This document shows, one piece after another, positions 25,484 through 33,732 of a stretch of 63,337 nt of DNA. This stretch comes from Paraburkholderia aspalathi (lineage in GTDB: Bacteria; Pseudomonadota; Gammaproteobacteria; Burkholderiales; Burkholderiaceae): positions 1 through 63,337 of the forward strand of contig NZ_FPBH01000044.1 in assembly GCF_900116445.1 (NCBI RefSeq), written 5' to 3'. The translations under genes were made by a program, and so were the position numbers. The notes beneath the pieces are model-generated. The model did not search any database and was not told the DNA's origin. It saw only the letters and a list, made by a program, of their open reading frames with translations. Positions within the stretch are counted from its first letter, which is position 1; each line of letters begins with the position of its first letter.

Positions 25484-26161
25484 ATGACATTTTCTATTGT
25501 TGGACGTTGTCCGGAATCCGGGCAGCTTGGCATCGCGATCAGTTCGTCCAGCATCGCGGTGGGCGCTCGATGCCCATGGTTGCGCGCAGGCGTGGGCGCG
25601 GTGGCGACGCAGAACGTCACGCTGCCCGCGCTCGGCCCGCAAATTCTCGATCTTCTGGAGAACGGGCAACTCGATCCCGCCACTGCATTGGACCGTGTGC
25701 TCGGCGCGAGCGAGTGGAGCGAGTACCGCCAGGTGACGGTGATCGATAGCCAGGGGCGCACGGCGTTCTTCAGCGGTAAGGAAGCGTTGGGCACGTATCA
25801 CGCTGTCGCCGGCAAACAGTGCGTAGCTGCGGGCAACATGCTCGCCGGCATCGAAGTAATCGAGGCAATGCTTCCGGCGTTCGAGCAAGCATCCGGCACA
25901 CTGGCCGATCGCCTGCTCGCGGCCATGCATGCCGCGATGGCTGCCGGCGGCGAAGCGGGGCCCGTGCATTCAGCGGCGCTCAAGATCGTAGGCGACGTGA
26001 GCTGGCCGATCGTCGATTTGCGGGTCGATTGGATTGATGAAGACCCCATCGGCCATCTCGATGGACTATGGCAAGCGTATCGGCCGCAGATGCAGGACTA
26101 CTTGACCCGGGCGTTGAATCCGACCGCCGCGCCTAGCTACGGAGTGCCCGGCAATGAATGA
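25484..26161 (+). CDS. DUF1028 family (Ntn-hydrolase-like) protein
   Basis: A 225-residue DUF1028 protein. The family has an Ntn-hydrolase-like fold in which a Thr or Ser just after the initiator Met could act as nucleophile; here the N-terminus is MTFSIVGRCPESGQLG, with Thr2. The Gly/Ala-rich RCPWLRAGVGAVATQN segment is also typical. No reaction is established for the family to my knowledge. GAGGAGCGG precedes the ATG. Its last 8 bases overlap the start of the M20 deacylase gene, so the two are translationally coupled. Confidence 0.85.
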   Translation: MTFSIVGRCPESGQLGIAISSSSIAVGARCPWLRAGVGAVATQNVTLPALGPQILDLLENGQLDPATALDRVLGASEWSEYRQVTVIDSQGRTAFFSGKEALGTYHAVAGKQCVAAGNMLAGIEVIEAMLPAFEQASGTLADRLLAAMHAAMAAGGEAGPVHSAALKIVGDVSWPIVDLRVDWIDEDPIGHLDGLWQAYRPQMQDYLTRALNPTAAPSYGVPGNE

Positions 26162-27341
26162 CCGATCCAGCCGGGCGCTGCTCGAACGGCTGATCGGCTT
26201 CGCCACGGTCAGCCGGGACTCCAATCTGGACATGATCGAATTCATTCGGGCTTACCTGCAGGAACTCGGTGTCGAAAGCGAGCTGTTCTACAACGCCGAG
26301 CGCACCAAGGCGAATCTGTTCGCGACCATCGGCCCGCGTGAGCACGGCGGCATCGTGCTGTCCGGCCACACCGACGTGGTGCCTGTCGATGGCCAGGCGT
26401 GGACCGTCGATCCATTCCGTCTCACTGAACGCAACGGGCGGCTGTATGGCCGCGGCACGGCCGACATGAAGGGCTTCATCGCTTCGGTGCTGGCAGCGGT
26501 GCCCGGGTTTCTCGAGCGCGAGCTGAAACAGCCGGTGCACCTCGCCTTTTCGTACGACGAGGAAGTCGGCTGCCTCGGCGTGCGGCCGATGCTGGCGGAA
26601 CTGGAGCGGCGTGCGCACAAGCCCGCCCTGTGCCTGATCGGCGAGCCAACCGAGCTTAAACCGGTGCTGGGCCACAAGGGCAAGCTGGCGATGCGCTGTC
26701 AGGTGAAAGGCGCGCCTTGCCATTCGGCTTATGCGCCGTATGGCGTCAACGCGATTCAATACGCGGCGCGGATGATCGGCCGCCTGGAAGAGATCGGCGA
26801 GCAGTTGGCGCAGCCTCAGCATCACGACGAGCGATTCGATCCACCCTTCTCGACCGTGCAGACGGGCGTGATAAAAGGCGGCCGTGCGCTCAACATCGTG
26901 CCGGCCGAATGCGAATTCGACTTTGAAGTGCGCGCGTTGCCTGGTTTCGACGCAAACCAGGTAGCCGACGAGTTGCTGACCTACGCCGAGGCTGAGCTGC
27001 TGCCGAAGATGCGCGCCGTGCAATCCGACACTGACATCCGCCTTCAGCCGCTCTCCGCCTATCCGGGATTAGCCACGTCGCCTGACAGTGAAGCGGCGCG
27101 TCTTTTGGCGCTGCTCAGCGGTTCCAACGAGTTCGGCACGGTTGCATTCGGCACCGAGGGCGGACTGTTCGATAAGGCGGGCATTCCAACGGTTGTCTGC
27201 GGACCCGGCAGCATGGACCAGGGGCATAAGCCGGACGAATTCGTCACCGTCGAGCAATTGCACCAGTGCGATGCGATGCTGGCTCGGTTGGGAGATTACA
27301 TTTCGGCCACGGCCGCGTCGCGAGACGTATGCATCAAATAG
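26154..27341 (+). CDS. M20 family deacylase, acetylornithine deacetylase-like
   Basis: A 395-residue zinc-dependent M20/ArgE-family amidohydrolase. Metal ligands are seen in GHTDVVPVD (about residue 71), GRGTADMKGF (about 99) and the catalytic pair in SYDEEVGCLG (about 128), plus GEPTELKP (about 155) and a C-terminal GPGSMDQGHKPDEFV His. It resembles ArgE (N-acetylornithine hydrolase), but Burkholderiales normally use other enzymes for arginine synthesis and this copy is in a catabolic-type operon, so the real substrate is likely another N-acyl compound. Starts within the DUF1028 gene. Confidence 0.88.
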   Translation: MNDRSSRALLERLIGFATVSRDSNLDMIEFIRAYLQELGVESELFYNAERTKANLFATIGPREHGGIVLSGHTDVVPVDGQAWTVDPFRLTERNGRLYGRGTADMKGFIASVLAAVPGFLERELKQPVHLAFSYDEEVGCLGVRPMLAELERRAHKPALCLIGEPTELKPVLGHKGKLAMRCQVKGAPCHSAYAPYGVNAIQYAARMIGRLEEIGEQLAQPQHHDERFDPPFSTVQTGVIKGGRALNIVPAECEFDFEVRALPGFDANQVADELLTYAEAELLPKMRAVQSDTDIRLQPLSAYPGLATSPDSEAARLLALLSGSNEFGTVAFGTEGGLFDKAGIPTVVCGPGSMDQGHKPDEFVTVEQLHQCDAMLARLGDYISATAASRDVCIK

Positions 27342-27533
27342 CGAGACCACTGTCTCGCGCCGAAGTTAGACGATCTGCAAGACCACGTAACTCAAATACT
27401 TTCGAATGCCAGGCATGGCGATTCGGTGGACCGAACACGCCTGATTACGCAAGGCGCAGAGCATGCGACAGGAGTAAGAGCTTTGCATGGGACCAGAGTA
27501 ACGCGCTAGCTCCTGTCAACACTGGAGACAAAC

Positions 27534-28961
27534 TTGAATACTTCCGAACGCGACGCTTCGCCGTTGATCGAAAAACACACCATCGGCTACGTGCCGCCAG
27601 AAGATCGCCATGGCAAGGTGCGCGACCTGTTCACGCTATGGTTCGGCGGCAATATCGCGCCATTGCCCATCGTTACCGGCGCACTCGGCGTGCAGATATT
27701 CCACCTGAACTTGCTGTGGGGCATCGTAGCGATCATCGTCGGTCAGGCGGTCGGCGGCGTGCTGATGGCGTTGCATTCGGCGCAGGGCCCGCAGATGGGC
27801 ATCCCGCAGATGATTCAAAGCCGTGCGCAGTTCGGTTCATGGGGCGCGCTGCTCGTCACCGTGATCGCAGGCGTGATGTACGTGGGCTTCTTCGCGTCCA
27901 ATATCGTGCTTGCCGGGAAGTCCCTGCATGGCATCGAACATGGCATTCCGGTTCCTGTCGGCATCGTGATCGGCGCGATGGGATCAGGGCTGATCGGGGT
28001 CATCGGTTACCGGCTAATTCATATTTTGAATCGCATCGGCACCTGGGTGCTTGGAATCGGGATTTTCATCGGGTTCGGCTATATCCTCACGCATATCTCT
28101 ACAGGCGATTTCCTGACGCGCGGCGGATTCAACTTCGCCGGCTGGCTCGCGACCGTTTCGCTGTCGGCGCTCTGGCAAATTGCGTTCGCCCCGTACGTGT
28201 CCGACTATTCGCGCTATCTGCCGCAAAACGTGCGCGTCGCATCGACGTTCTGGGCGACCTACCTCGGCTGCACGATTGGCTCAACGCTCGCGTTCGTCTT
28301 CGGCGCAGTAGCCGTGCTCGCGGTGCCGCCCGGCGCCGACGCGATGGACGCCGTCAAGCAGGCCACCGGACCGCTCGGGCTGCCGATGCTCGTCCTCTTC
28401 CTGCTGAGCGTGATCAGCCATAACGCGCTGAATCTTTACGGCGCGGTGCTCGCGGCCATCACGTCGCTGCAGACATTCGCTTATCGCTGGATTCCCACGG
28501 CGAAGGCGCGTGCCGTGCTGTCGATTGCGATTCTCCTTGCATCCTGCTACGGAGCGATCGGCGCTTCGACGAACTTCGTCGGCAATCTGGTTGATCTCGT
28601 GCTCGCGCTGCTGGTCGTGCTGGTGCCGTGGACTGCGATCAACCTGATCGACTTCTATGTGATCCACAAGGGGAAATACGACATCCAGTCGATCTTCCAG
28701 GTGGACGGCGGCATCTACGGCCGCTTCAATCCGCAAGCGCTGATTGCCTATGGGATCGGCATCGTCGTGCAGATTCCGTTCATGAGCACGCCGATGTATA
28801 CGGGTCCCGTGCCGAAGTATCTCGACGGTGCGGATCTCTCGTGGGTGATCGGCTTGCTTCTGACATCGCCGCTGTATTACTGGCTCGCGTCGCGGGACAC
28901 CGACTATCGGCGCAGACAGTCCGGTGCAAGTGTCACGCGTGGTCCGGCGAGACAGTCATGA
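27534..28961 (+). CDS. NCS1 family nucleobase/hydantoin-type permease
   Basis: A 475-residue NCS1 (purine-cytosine permease) transporter with about 12 membrane helices, for example LFTLWFGGNIAPLPIVTGAL near residue 30 and a series of Gly-rich helices after. Such carriers take up nucleobases, hydantoins, allantoin or related heterocycles with Na+ or H+. The start appears to be a TTG at 27534 with CTGGAGA 6 bases upstream; no ATG in frame is near. It lies 192 bases downstream of the M20 deacylase and likely provides uptake for this catabolic set. Confidence 0.88.
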   Translation: MNTSERDASPLIEKHTIGYVPPEDRHGKVRDLFTLWFGGNIAPLPIVTGALGVQIFHLNLLWGIVAIIVGQAVGGVLMALHSAQGPQMGIPQMIQSRAQFGSWGALLVTVIAGVMYVGFFASNIVLAGKSLHGIEHGIPVPVGIVIGAMGSGLIGVIGYRLIHILNRIGTWVLGIGIFIGFGYILTHISTGDFLTRGGFNFAGWLATVSLSALWQIAFAPYVSDYSRYLPQNVRVASTFWATYLGCTIGSTLAFVFGAVAVLAVPPGADAMDAVKQATGPLGLPMLVLFLLSVISHNALNLYGAVLAAITSLQTFAYRWIPTAKARAVLSIAILLASCYGAIGASTNFVGNLVDLVLALLVVLVPWTAINLIDFYVIHKGKYDIQSIFQVDGGIYGRFNPQALIAYGIGIVVQIPFMSTPMYTGPVPKYLDGADLSWVIGLLLTSPLYYWLASRDTDYRRRQSGASVTRGPARQS

Positions 28962-29074
28962 GCATATTGCGCGGTCACGACGACCGTGCCGATTTTCTAG
29001 CCGGTATCGATCTCATGCTTCGCGGGATCGGGTCAGCGGGTGGTCGCTAATCTGCCATAGCGGTACCCTGCTGC

Positions 29075-29836
29075 TTACTTCCCGCCAGTGACATCGAGGA
29101 ATGTGCCGGTGATGAAGGAAGCCTCGGCGCCTGCTAGCCATAGGATCGCCCGCGCAACCTCTTCAGGTTGACCGCCTCTTCCCATGGGGATCGAGTCTTT
29201 AACGCGATCCACCCGTCCCGGCTCGCCGCCGTTAGCATGCATCTCAGTGTAAATGTGCCCAGGGCGAATGCAGTTGACGCGTATCCCATCCCGCGCGACT
29301 TCTTTGGCGAAGCCGATAGTGAATGTCTCAAGCGCACCCTTCGACGCCGCGTAGTCGACATATTCGTTTGGACTGCCAAGCCGGGCCGACGCCGATGAGA
29401 TGTTGATCACGGCGCCGCCCCGCCCGTTGTGACGATACGACATCCGCTTCACCGCCTGCTGCGCACAGAGGATGGGGCCGATCGAGTTGATCGCGAAGAT
29501 ACGCTGCATCCGCTCGAATTCGAGATCTTCCAGCCGGGACTGCTGCGCAATGATCGCAGCGTTGTTCACCAGCACGTCGATCCGGCCAAACTTCCGGTCG
29601 ATCGCGGCGAATAGCTCAGCGACCTGCTCTGGATCTGCGCTGTCTGCGCGCATGGCTAAAGCCCGGCGCCCGAGCGCTTCCACATCAGCCGCCACCGCAA
29701 GGGCGGCAGACTCGTTGGAGACGAAACTGATCGCTACATCGTAACCTTGTGCGGCGGCAAGCCGCGCAGTCGCCGCGCCTACGCCGCGACCTCCACCCGT
29801 TATCAGAATCAACGGGGCCTGCGGAACAGCATTCAT
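29075..29836 (-). CDS. SDR oxidoreductase
   Basis: A 253-residue classical SDR with the Rossmann motif TGGGRGVGAATARLA, NNAAI, active-site Ser-Tyr-Lys (ISSASARL, YVDYAASKGALE) and C-terminal FITGTFLDVTGGK. It is similar in layout to the glucose/3-oxoacyl-reductase-like group; no substrate can be given. GGAGG lies before the ATG. It is downstream of the DMT exporter gene on the same strand (gap 53 bases), so they may share a transcript, both under the divergent LysR at 30832. Confidence 0.9.
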   Translation of the reverse strand: MNAVPQAPLILITGGGRGVGAATARLAAAQGYDVAISFVSNESAALAVAADVEALGRRALAMRADSADPEQVAELFAAIDRKFGRIDVLVNNAAIIAQQSRLEDLEFERMQRIFAINSIGPILCAQQAVKRMSYRHNGRGGAVINISSASARLGSPNEYVDYAASKGALETFTIGFAKEVARDGIRVNCIRPGHIYTEMHANGGEPGRVDRVKDSIPMGRGGQPEEVARAILWLAGAEASFITGTFLDVTGGK

Positions 29837-29889
29837 TTAGTGATCCTCCACGTGATAGTGCCGGTATAAAAGAGCGCAAACGCGCAATG

Positions 29890-30732
29890 TCAAAGGCCCA
29901 AACAAACCGCCCCACCCGCGACGATCACGCACGCGAGCCAGCGTTTTCCACTGACCGTTTCACGCAGAAACCCACGCCCGATCAGCACCGCGAACACCAC
30001 GCTGGTCTCGCGCAAGGCCGATACCGCACCCATCGCGCCCGACTGCAGCGCCCATATCACGATGCCATACGCCGCGATCGACACGAGGCCCCCGAAGAGC
30101 GATGAGCCGATTGCTATTGGCACCGTCTTTACAGGAGTCCACAGCGCCGCAATCCCACGCGTTGCGACGAACAGCATCGGCATCAGCCAATAAAACAGGA
30201 ACATCCACGCGGTGTAGGCGAGTGCCTCGCCACCGGATAAACGCACGCCGATGCCGTCGATCACGGTATAGATGGCGATCGTCACGCCGGTCGTCAGCGC
30301 GGCCAGCAAACCTGTACGCGACACGCGCCCCCTCTCCAGGGCGATTGCGACGATGCCACCCGATATCATCACGATCCCGAGCACATGCAACGGACCGATC
30401 GACTCATGCGCAAAGAGCGCCGCGCCGAGCGTGACGAGCAGGGGCGACGAGCCGCGCGCGATCGGATACGCCTGCGCCAGATCGTTGCTGCGATACGACC
30501 GTACGAGCGTCACGTTGTAGACGATATGCACGAGCCCCGATGCGACGATGTACGGCCAGGCCGTGTCGGACGGTAACGGCGTGAACAGAATCACGACCGT
30601 AGAGGCTGCCGCGATGGCGATGCTCATCCATGTCATGGACAGGAACCGGTCGTCGTTGCCGTGCAGCATCGCGTTCCAGCTCGCGTGAAGCAGAGCGGCG
30701 AGGAGAACGAAGCCGCCGGTATAACTGAGCAT
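29890..30732 (-). CDS. DMT/EamA family transporter
   Basis: A 280-residue integral membrane protein with ten predicted helices in two EamA repeats (for example LLAALLHASWNAMLHGNDDR at the first helix and SYRSNDLAQAYPIARGSSPL before the fourth). Members of this family export metabolites such as amino acids or nucleobases. It is divergent from the LysR gene at 30832 with about 100 bases between starts, the usual regulator-exporter layout. Confidence 0.88.
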   Translation of the reverse strand: MLSYTGGFVLLAALLHASWNAMLHGNDDRFLSMTWMSIAIAAASTVVILFTPLPSDTAWPYIVASGLVHIVYNVTLVRSYRSNDLAQAYPIARGSSPLLVTLGAALFAHESIGPLHVLGIVMISGGIVAIALERGRVSRTGLLAALTTGVTIAIYTVIDGIGVRLSGGEALAYTAWMFLFYWLMPMLFVATRGIAALWTPVKTVPIAIGSSLFGGLVSIAAYGIVIWALQSGAMGAVSALRETSVVFAVLIGRGFLRETVSGKRWLACVIVAGGAVCLGL

Positions 30733-30831
30733 TCGAGTTCCGGAAAGAGAAGGTATTAAGAAGAATATCTATCTTGTGGCGGACCATCAAACCAGATAAA
30801 TTGGCCATTCGCGTTAGATAAACTATTTCGA

Positions 30832-31746
30832 ATGAAGCGGACATTGCCTCCACTCAATGCATTGCGTGCCTTCGAGGCCGCAGGCCGACTCGGCAGCTTC
30901 AAGGAAGCCGCTGCGGAATTGCACGTCACTCACGGTGCGGTGAGTCAGCACGTTCGACTGCTCGAGGAGTGGCTCGGCGCATCCTTATTCGAACGGCACA
31001 ACCGGCGCGTGGTGCTGACCCCGGCGGCCGAGGCGTACCTGGCGGAAGTCGGTCCTTTGTTCGAGCAGCTCTCGCAGGCAACCGCCCGATATGGTTTGCT
31101 CGAAACGGTCTCGCGAACACTGTCCGTGAACGCGCCCGCGACCTTCACGTTGCGCTGGCTGGTGCCGAGACTGGCGCAATTCCGCGCCGAGCATCCCGAC
31201 GTGGACGTCAAGGTGGAGACGTCGAACGAGTCGGTGGAGAGCTTGAAAGAGATCTATGACATCGTTATCCGGGGTGGCCCGGACACGTTTTATGGCTACT
31301 CGATGCAGCTTTTCCTGTCCGAGGAGAGACTCCCGGTCTGCAGCCCGGCACTCTTGCAACGACTGCCGCTTCGGACGCCAGACGACCTACGGGAGCATAC
31401 GTTGCTGCACACGTCGAGTCTGCCGCGACTCTGGCCGGACTGGCTGGCGAAAGCACAGATTTCCGCACTCCGCCCGGCTGCCACCCTCACCTTCGATCAC
31501 TTCTACCTGACGTTGCAGGCTGCCATCGATGGCATAGGCATCGCGATGGGACCGACTGCGCTTGTCTCAGACGACCTTGCTACCGGCCGGCTTGTCGCGC
31601 CGTTCGCCGGCCCTCGCCTACCGTCGCGGAGCTATTGCACTTACGTTCCGGATGGGAGGTCTGCAGATGACGTGATCGTGCTGTTCCGCTCATGGCTCGA
31701 GCGCGAGGGGATGCGATCAGGACCGGAAACGGCCCCTTCGATGTGA
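30832..31746 (+). CDS. LysR family regulator, GcvA-like
   Basis: A 304-residue LysR regulator. The helix-turn-helix (LGSFKEAAAELHVTHGAVSQHV) and the opening PPLNALRAFEAAGRLGS are those of the GcvA/AmpR-like subgroup. A typical effector domain follows. It is divergent from the DMT/SDR genes and most likely controls them. A stem-loop after the stop (31763-31788) separates it from the convergent SDR gene. Confidence 0.92.
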   Translation: MKRTLPPLNALRAFEAAGRLGSFKEAAAELHVTHGAVSQHVRLLEEWLGASLFERHNRRVVLTPAAEAYLAEVGPLFEQLSQATARYGLLETVSRTLSVNAPATFTLRWLVPRLAQFRAEHPDVDVKVETSNESVESLKEIYDIVIRGGPDTFYGYSMQLFLSEERLPVCSPALLQRLPLRTPDDLREHTLLHTSSLPRLWPDWLAKAQISALRPAATLTFDHFYLTLQAAIDGIGIAMGPTALVSDDLATGRLVAPFAGPRLPSRSYCTYVPDGRSADDVIVLFRSWLEREGMRSGPETAPSM

Positions 31747-31762
31747 GCTCGCTGCGCGCTAT

Positions 31763-31788
31763 CGGAGCGGGGCGACTGAAGCGCTCCG
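31763..31788. terminator. Stem-loop between convergent genes
   Basis: CGGAGCG (31763-31769) pairs with CGCTCCG (31782-31788) with a 12-base loop, between the LysR stop (31746) and the SDR stop (31793). There is no T-run, so it is only a candidate terminator. Confidence 0.4.
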
Positions 31789-31792
31789 ACGC

Positions 31793-32623
31793 CTAGCTTA
31801 TCGAGTCGACTGAAAACGCGATGTCCTTTTGCGCTTCGAGCACCCTCAGACGCTCAGCCAACGCAGCCCTGATCGAGTCGTAGGCACCGCCGCCAAGCGT
31901 CAGGCGTAACGGCGGATGTGCCGAGTCCGCCGCGACGATCATTGCGGTGACCGTCTTGCCGGCATCGCCCCGAATTGCAAAGCTGTTGGACGCGATCGCC
32001 CGCCTGACGTCGCCCGCCGGGGTATCGTCGTACTCGGGCATCGGCACCGCGTGATCGAGACCAGCGCCGAACTGCGTGCTCGTCGGCCCGGGCTCCACGA
32101 TCACGAAGTCGATGCCGAATGGCCCCACCTCCTTCGCTACCGACTCCACGAAACCTTCGATGCCCCATTTCGTAGCGTGATAGAGGCTGAAATTCGGGTA
32201 AGCGATCTGTCCACCTTCGGACGAAACCTGAACGATCCGGCCGCCGCCCTGGCGGCGCAGGTGAGGCAGCGCCGCACGGATGACCTGAATCGATCCTGTG
32301 AGATTGGTGGCAATCTGCCGCTCAATCTGTTCATCAGTCACTTCCTCGGCCGCGCCGAATAACCCGTAGCCCGCGTTGTTCACGACCACATCGATGCGGC
32401 CCATCGCTTCAAATGCGGCGGAGATATTCGTGTGCACCTCGCGGATGTCGGTGACATCGAGTGTCAAGACATGCAACCGGTCGTCGTACTGTTGTTTCAG
32501 CTCATCGAGCGCCCCCTCGTGCCGCAGCGTCGCGACGACCCGATCGCCGCGTTGCAGCAGGCGCTCCGCGAGTAGCCGGCCGAGGCCTGACGACGTGCCG
32601 GTGATAAACCAGGTCTTCACCAT
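31793..32623 (-). CDS. SDR oxidoreductase
   Basis: A 276-residue classical SDR. It shows TGTSSGLGRLLAERL, NNAGYGLFG, the catalytic segment VSSEGGQIAYPNFSLYHATKWG and a C-terminal extension of about 70 residues, as in the large bacterial subgroup annotated only as oxidoreductases. ATG 32623 is supported by GGAGAGA just upstream; ATGs further 5' in frame are less likely. It is divergent from the LysR at 32739 (116-base gap), its probable regulator. Confidence 0.9.
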   Translation of the reverse strand: MVKTWFITGTSSGLGRLLAERLLQRGDRVVATLRHEGALDELKQQYDDRLHVLTLDVTDIREVHTNISAAFEAMGRIDVVVNNAGYGLFGAAEEVTDEQIERQIATNLTGSIQVIRAALPHLRRQGGGRIVQVSSEGGQIAYPNFSLYHATKWGIEGFVESVAKEVGPFGIDFVIVEPGPTSTQFGAGLDHAVPMPEYDDTPAGDVRRAIASNSFAIRGDAGKTVTAMIVAADSAHPPLRLTLGGGAYDSIRAALAERLRVLEAQKDIAFSVDSIS

Positions 32624-32738
32624 GGTGTGTCTCTCCATAGAGTGGATGGAATGGCATTGCCTGATCACCAGTCTAGGGACCCGTCATTGGTCAGAGAAGT
32701 CTCTATAGTACGTATGACCCCGTGAAAATTCGCCACCA

Positions 32739-33632
32739 ATGACCAAGCCGACACTTGCCGATCTCACCGTGTTTTCCGCTGTCGCAACGCATCGGAGTTT
32801 CCGCCGTGCCGCCGATGCACTCGGCGTTTCGCGCTCCTCGCTAAGTCACTCCATGCTCGCCCTAGAGCGCGAATTGGGCGTACGCCTGCTCAACCGCACG
32901 ACGCGCAGTGTGTCGCCGACAGAAGCCGGCGAAGCATTGCTCGCCCGGCTTGCGCCCGTGCTCCGCGATCTCGACGAGGCACTGGACGCCGTCGCCGATG
33001 CGCGCGGCAATCCGAGCGGCACGCTCAGGATCAACGCCAATGAGGGTGCGGCTCGACTGTTATTGAAAACGGTGGTGCCGCGTTTTCTGAAGCGCTTTCC
33101 CGGCATGGCGCTCGATCTGGTTGCAGAGGGGCGGCTCGTGGATATCGTCGAGCAAGGTTTCGATGCCGGCGTACGGCTTGGCGAGTCGGTCCCGCGCGAC
33201 ATGGTGGCGGTGCGCATCAGCGACGATCTTCGCTTCGTAGTCGTTGCGGCGCCTTCGTATCTCGCGGGTCGAACACCACTCATCACGCCCGACGACCTTC
33301 GCAGCCACGACTGCATTCGCCAACGTCTGCCGAGCGGCAAACGCTACCGCTGGGAGTTTCGCAAGCACGGGCAGGAGGTGGCGATCGATGTTCCCGGCGT
33401 GCTCACGCTGGATCACAACGGTCTGATGGTCGAGGCCGCGTCCGATGGTTTGGGCCTCGCGTATGTACCGGAGTCCACGGCCCGCGACTGGCTGGACGAC
33501 GGCCGGCTGGTTACCGTGCTGGAAGATTGGTGCCCGTTCATCCCGGGGCTCTGCCTGTACTATCCCGGGCATCGCCACGTGCCTGCTGGCTTGCGGGCGT
33601 TCATAGACGTGCTGAGAGAGGTCAATCACTAG
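32739..33632 (+). CDS. LysR family transcriptional regulator
   Basis: A 297-residue LysR regulator of the subgroup that faces aldo-keto or SDR genes (DLTVFSAVATHRSFRRAADALG, then SRSSLSHSM). Its effector domain contains the conserved AGVRLGESVPRDMVAVR. It is divergent from the SDR gene at 31793-32623 and probably controls it. A very strong hairpin lies 57 bases after the stop. Confidence 0.92.
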   Translation: MTKPTLADLTVFSAVATHRSFRRAADALGVSRSSLSHSMLALERELGVRLLNRTTRSVSPTEAGEALLARLAPVLRDLDEALDAVADARGNPSGTLRINANEGAARLLLKTVVPRFLKRFPGMALDLVAEGRLVDIVEQGFDAGVRLGESVPRDMVAVRISDDLRFVVVAAPSYLAGRTPLITPDDLRSHDCIRQRLPSGKRYRWEFRKHGQEVAIDVPGVLTLDHNGLMVEAASDGLGLAYVPESTARDWLDDGRLVTVLEDWCPFIPGLCLYYPGHRHVPAGLRAFIDVLREVNH

Positions 33633-33688
33633 CGCATGTGGATGTCCGTTGTCGAGGAGACTGGCCGACCGCCCAGGTCGCATGCCGT

Positions 33689-33717
33689 CTGCGCCGCCGT
33701 TGAAGACGGCGGCGCAG
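33689..33717. terminator. Strong hairpin between convergent genes
   Basis: A perfect 12-bp stem, CTGCGCCGCCGT (33689-33700) with ACGGCGGCGCAG (33706-33717), encloses loop TGAAG. It lies between the LysR stop (33632) and the alpha-galactosidase stop (33733) and fits a bidirectional terminator, though T-runs are short on both sides. Confidence 0.65.
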
Positions 33718-33732
33718 CTCCTTCAACTGAAG

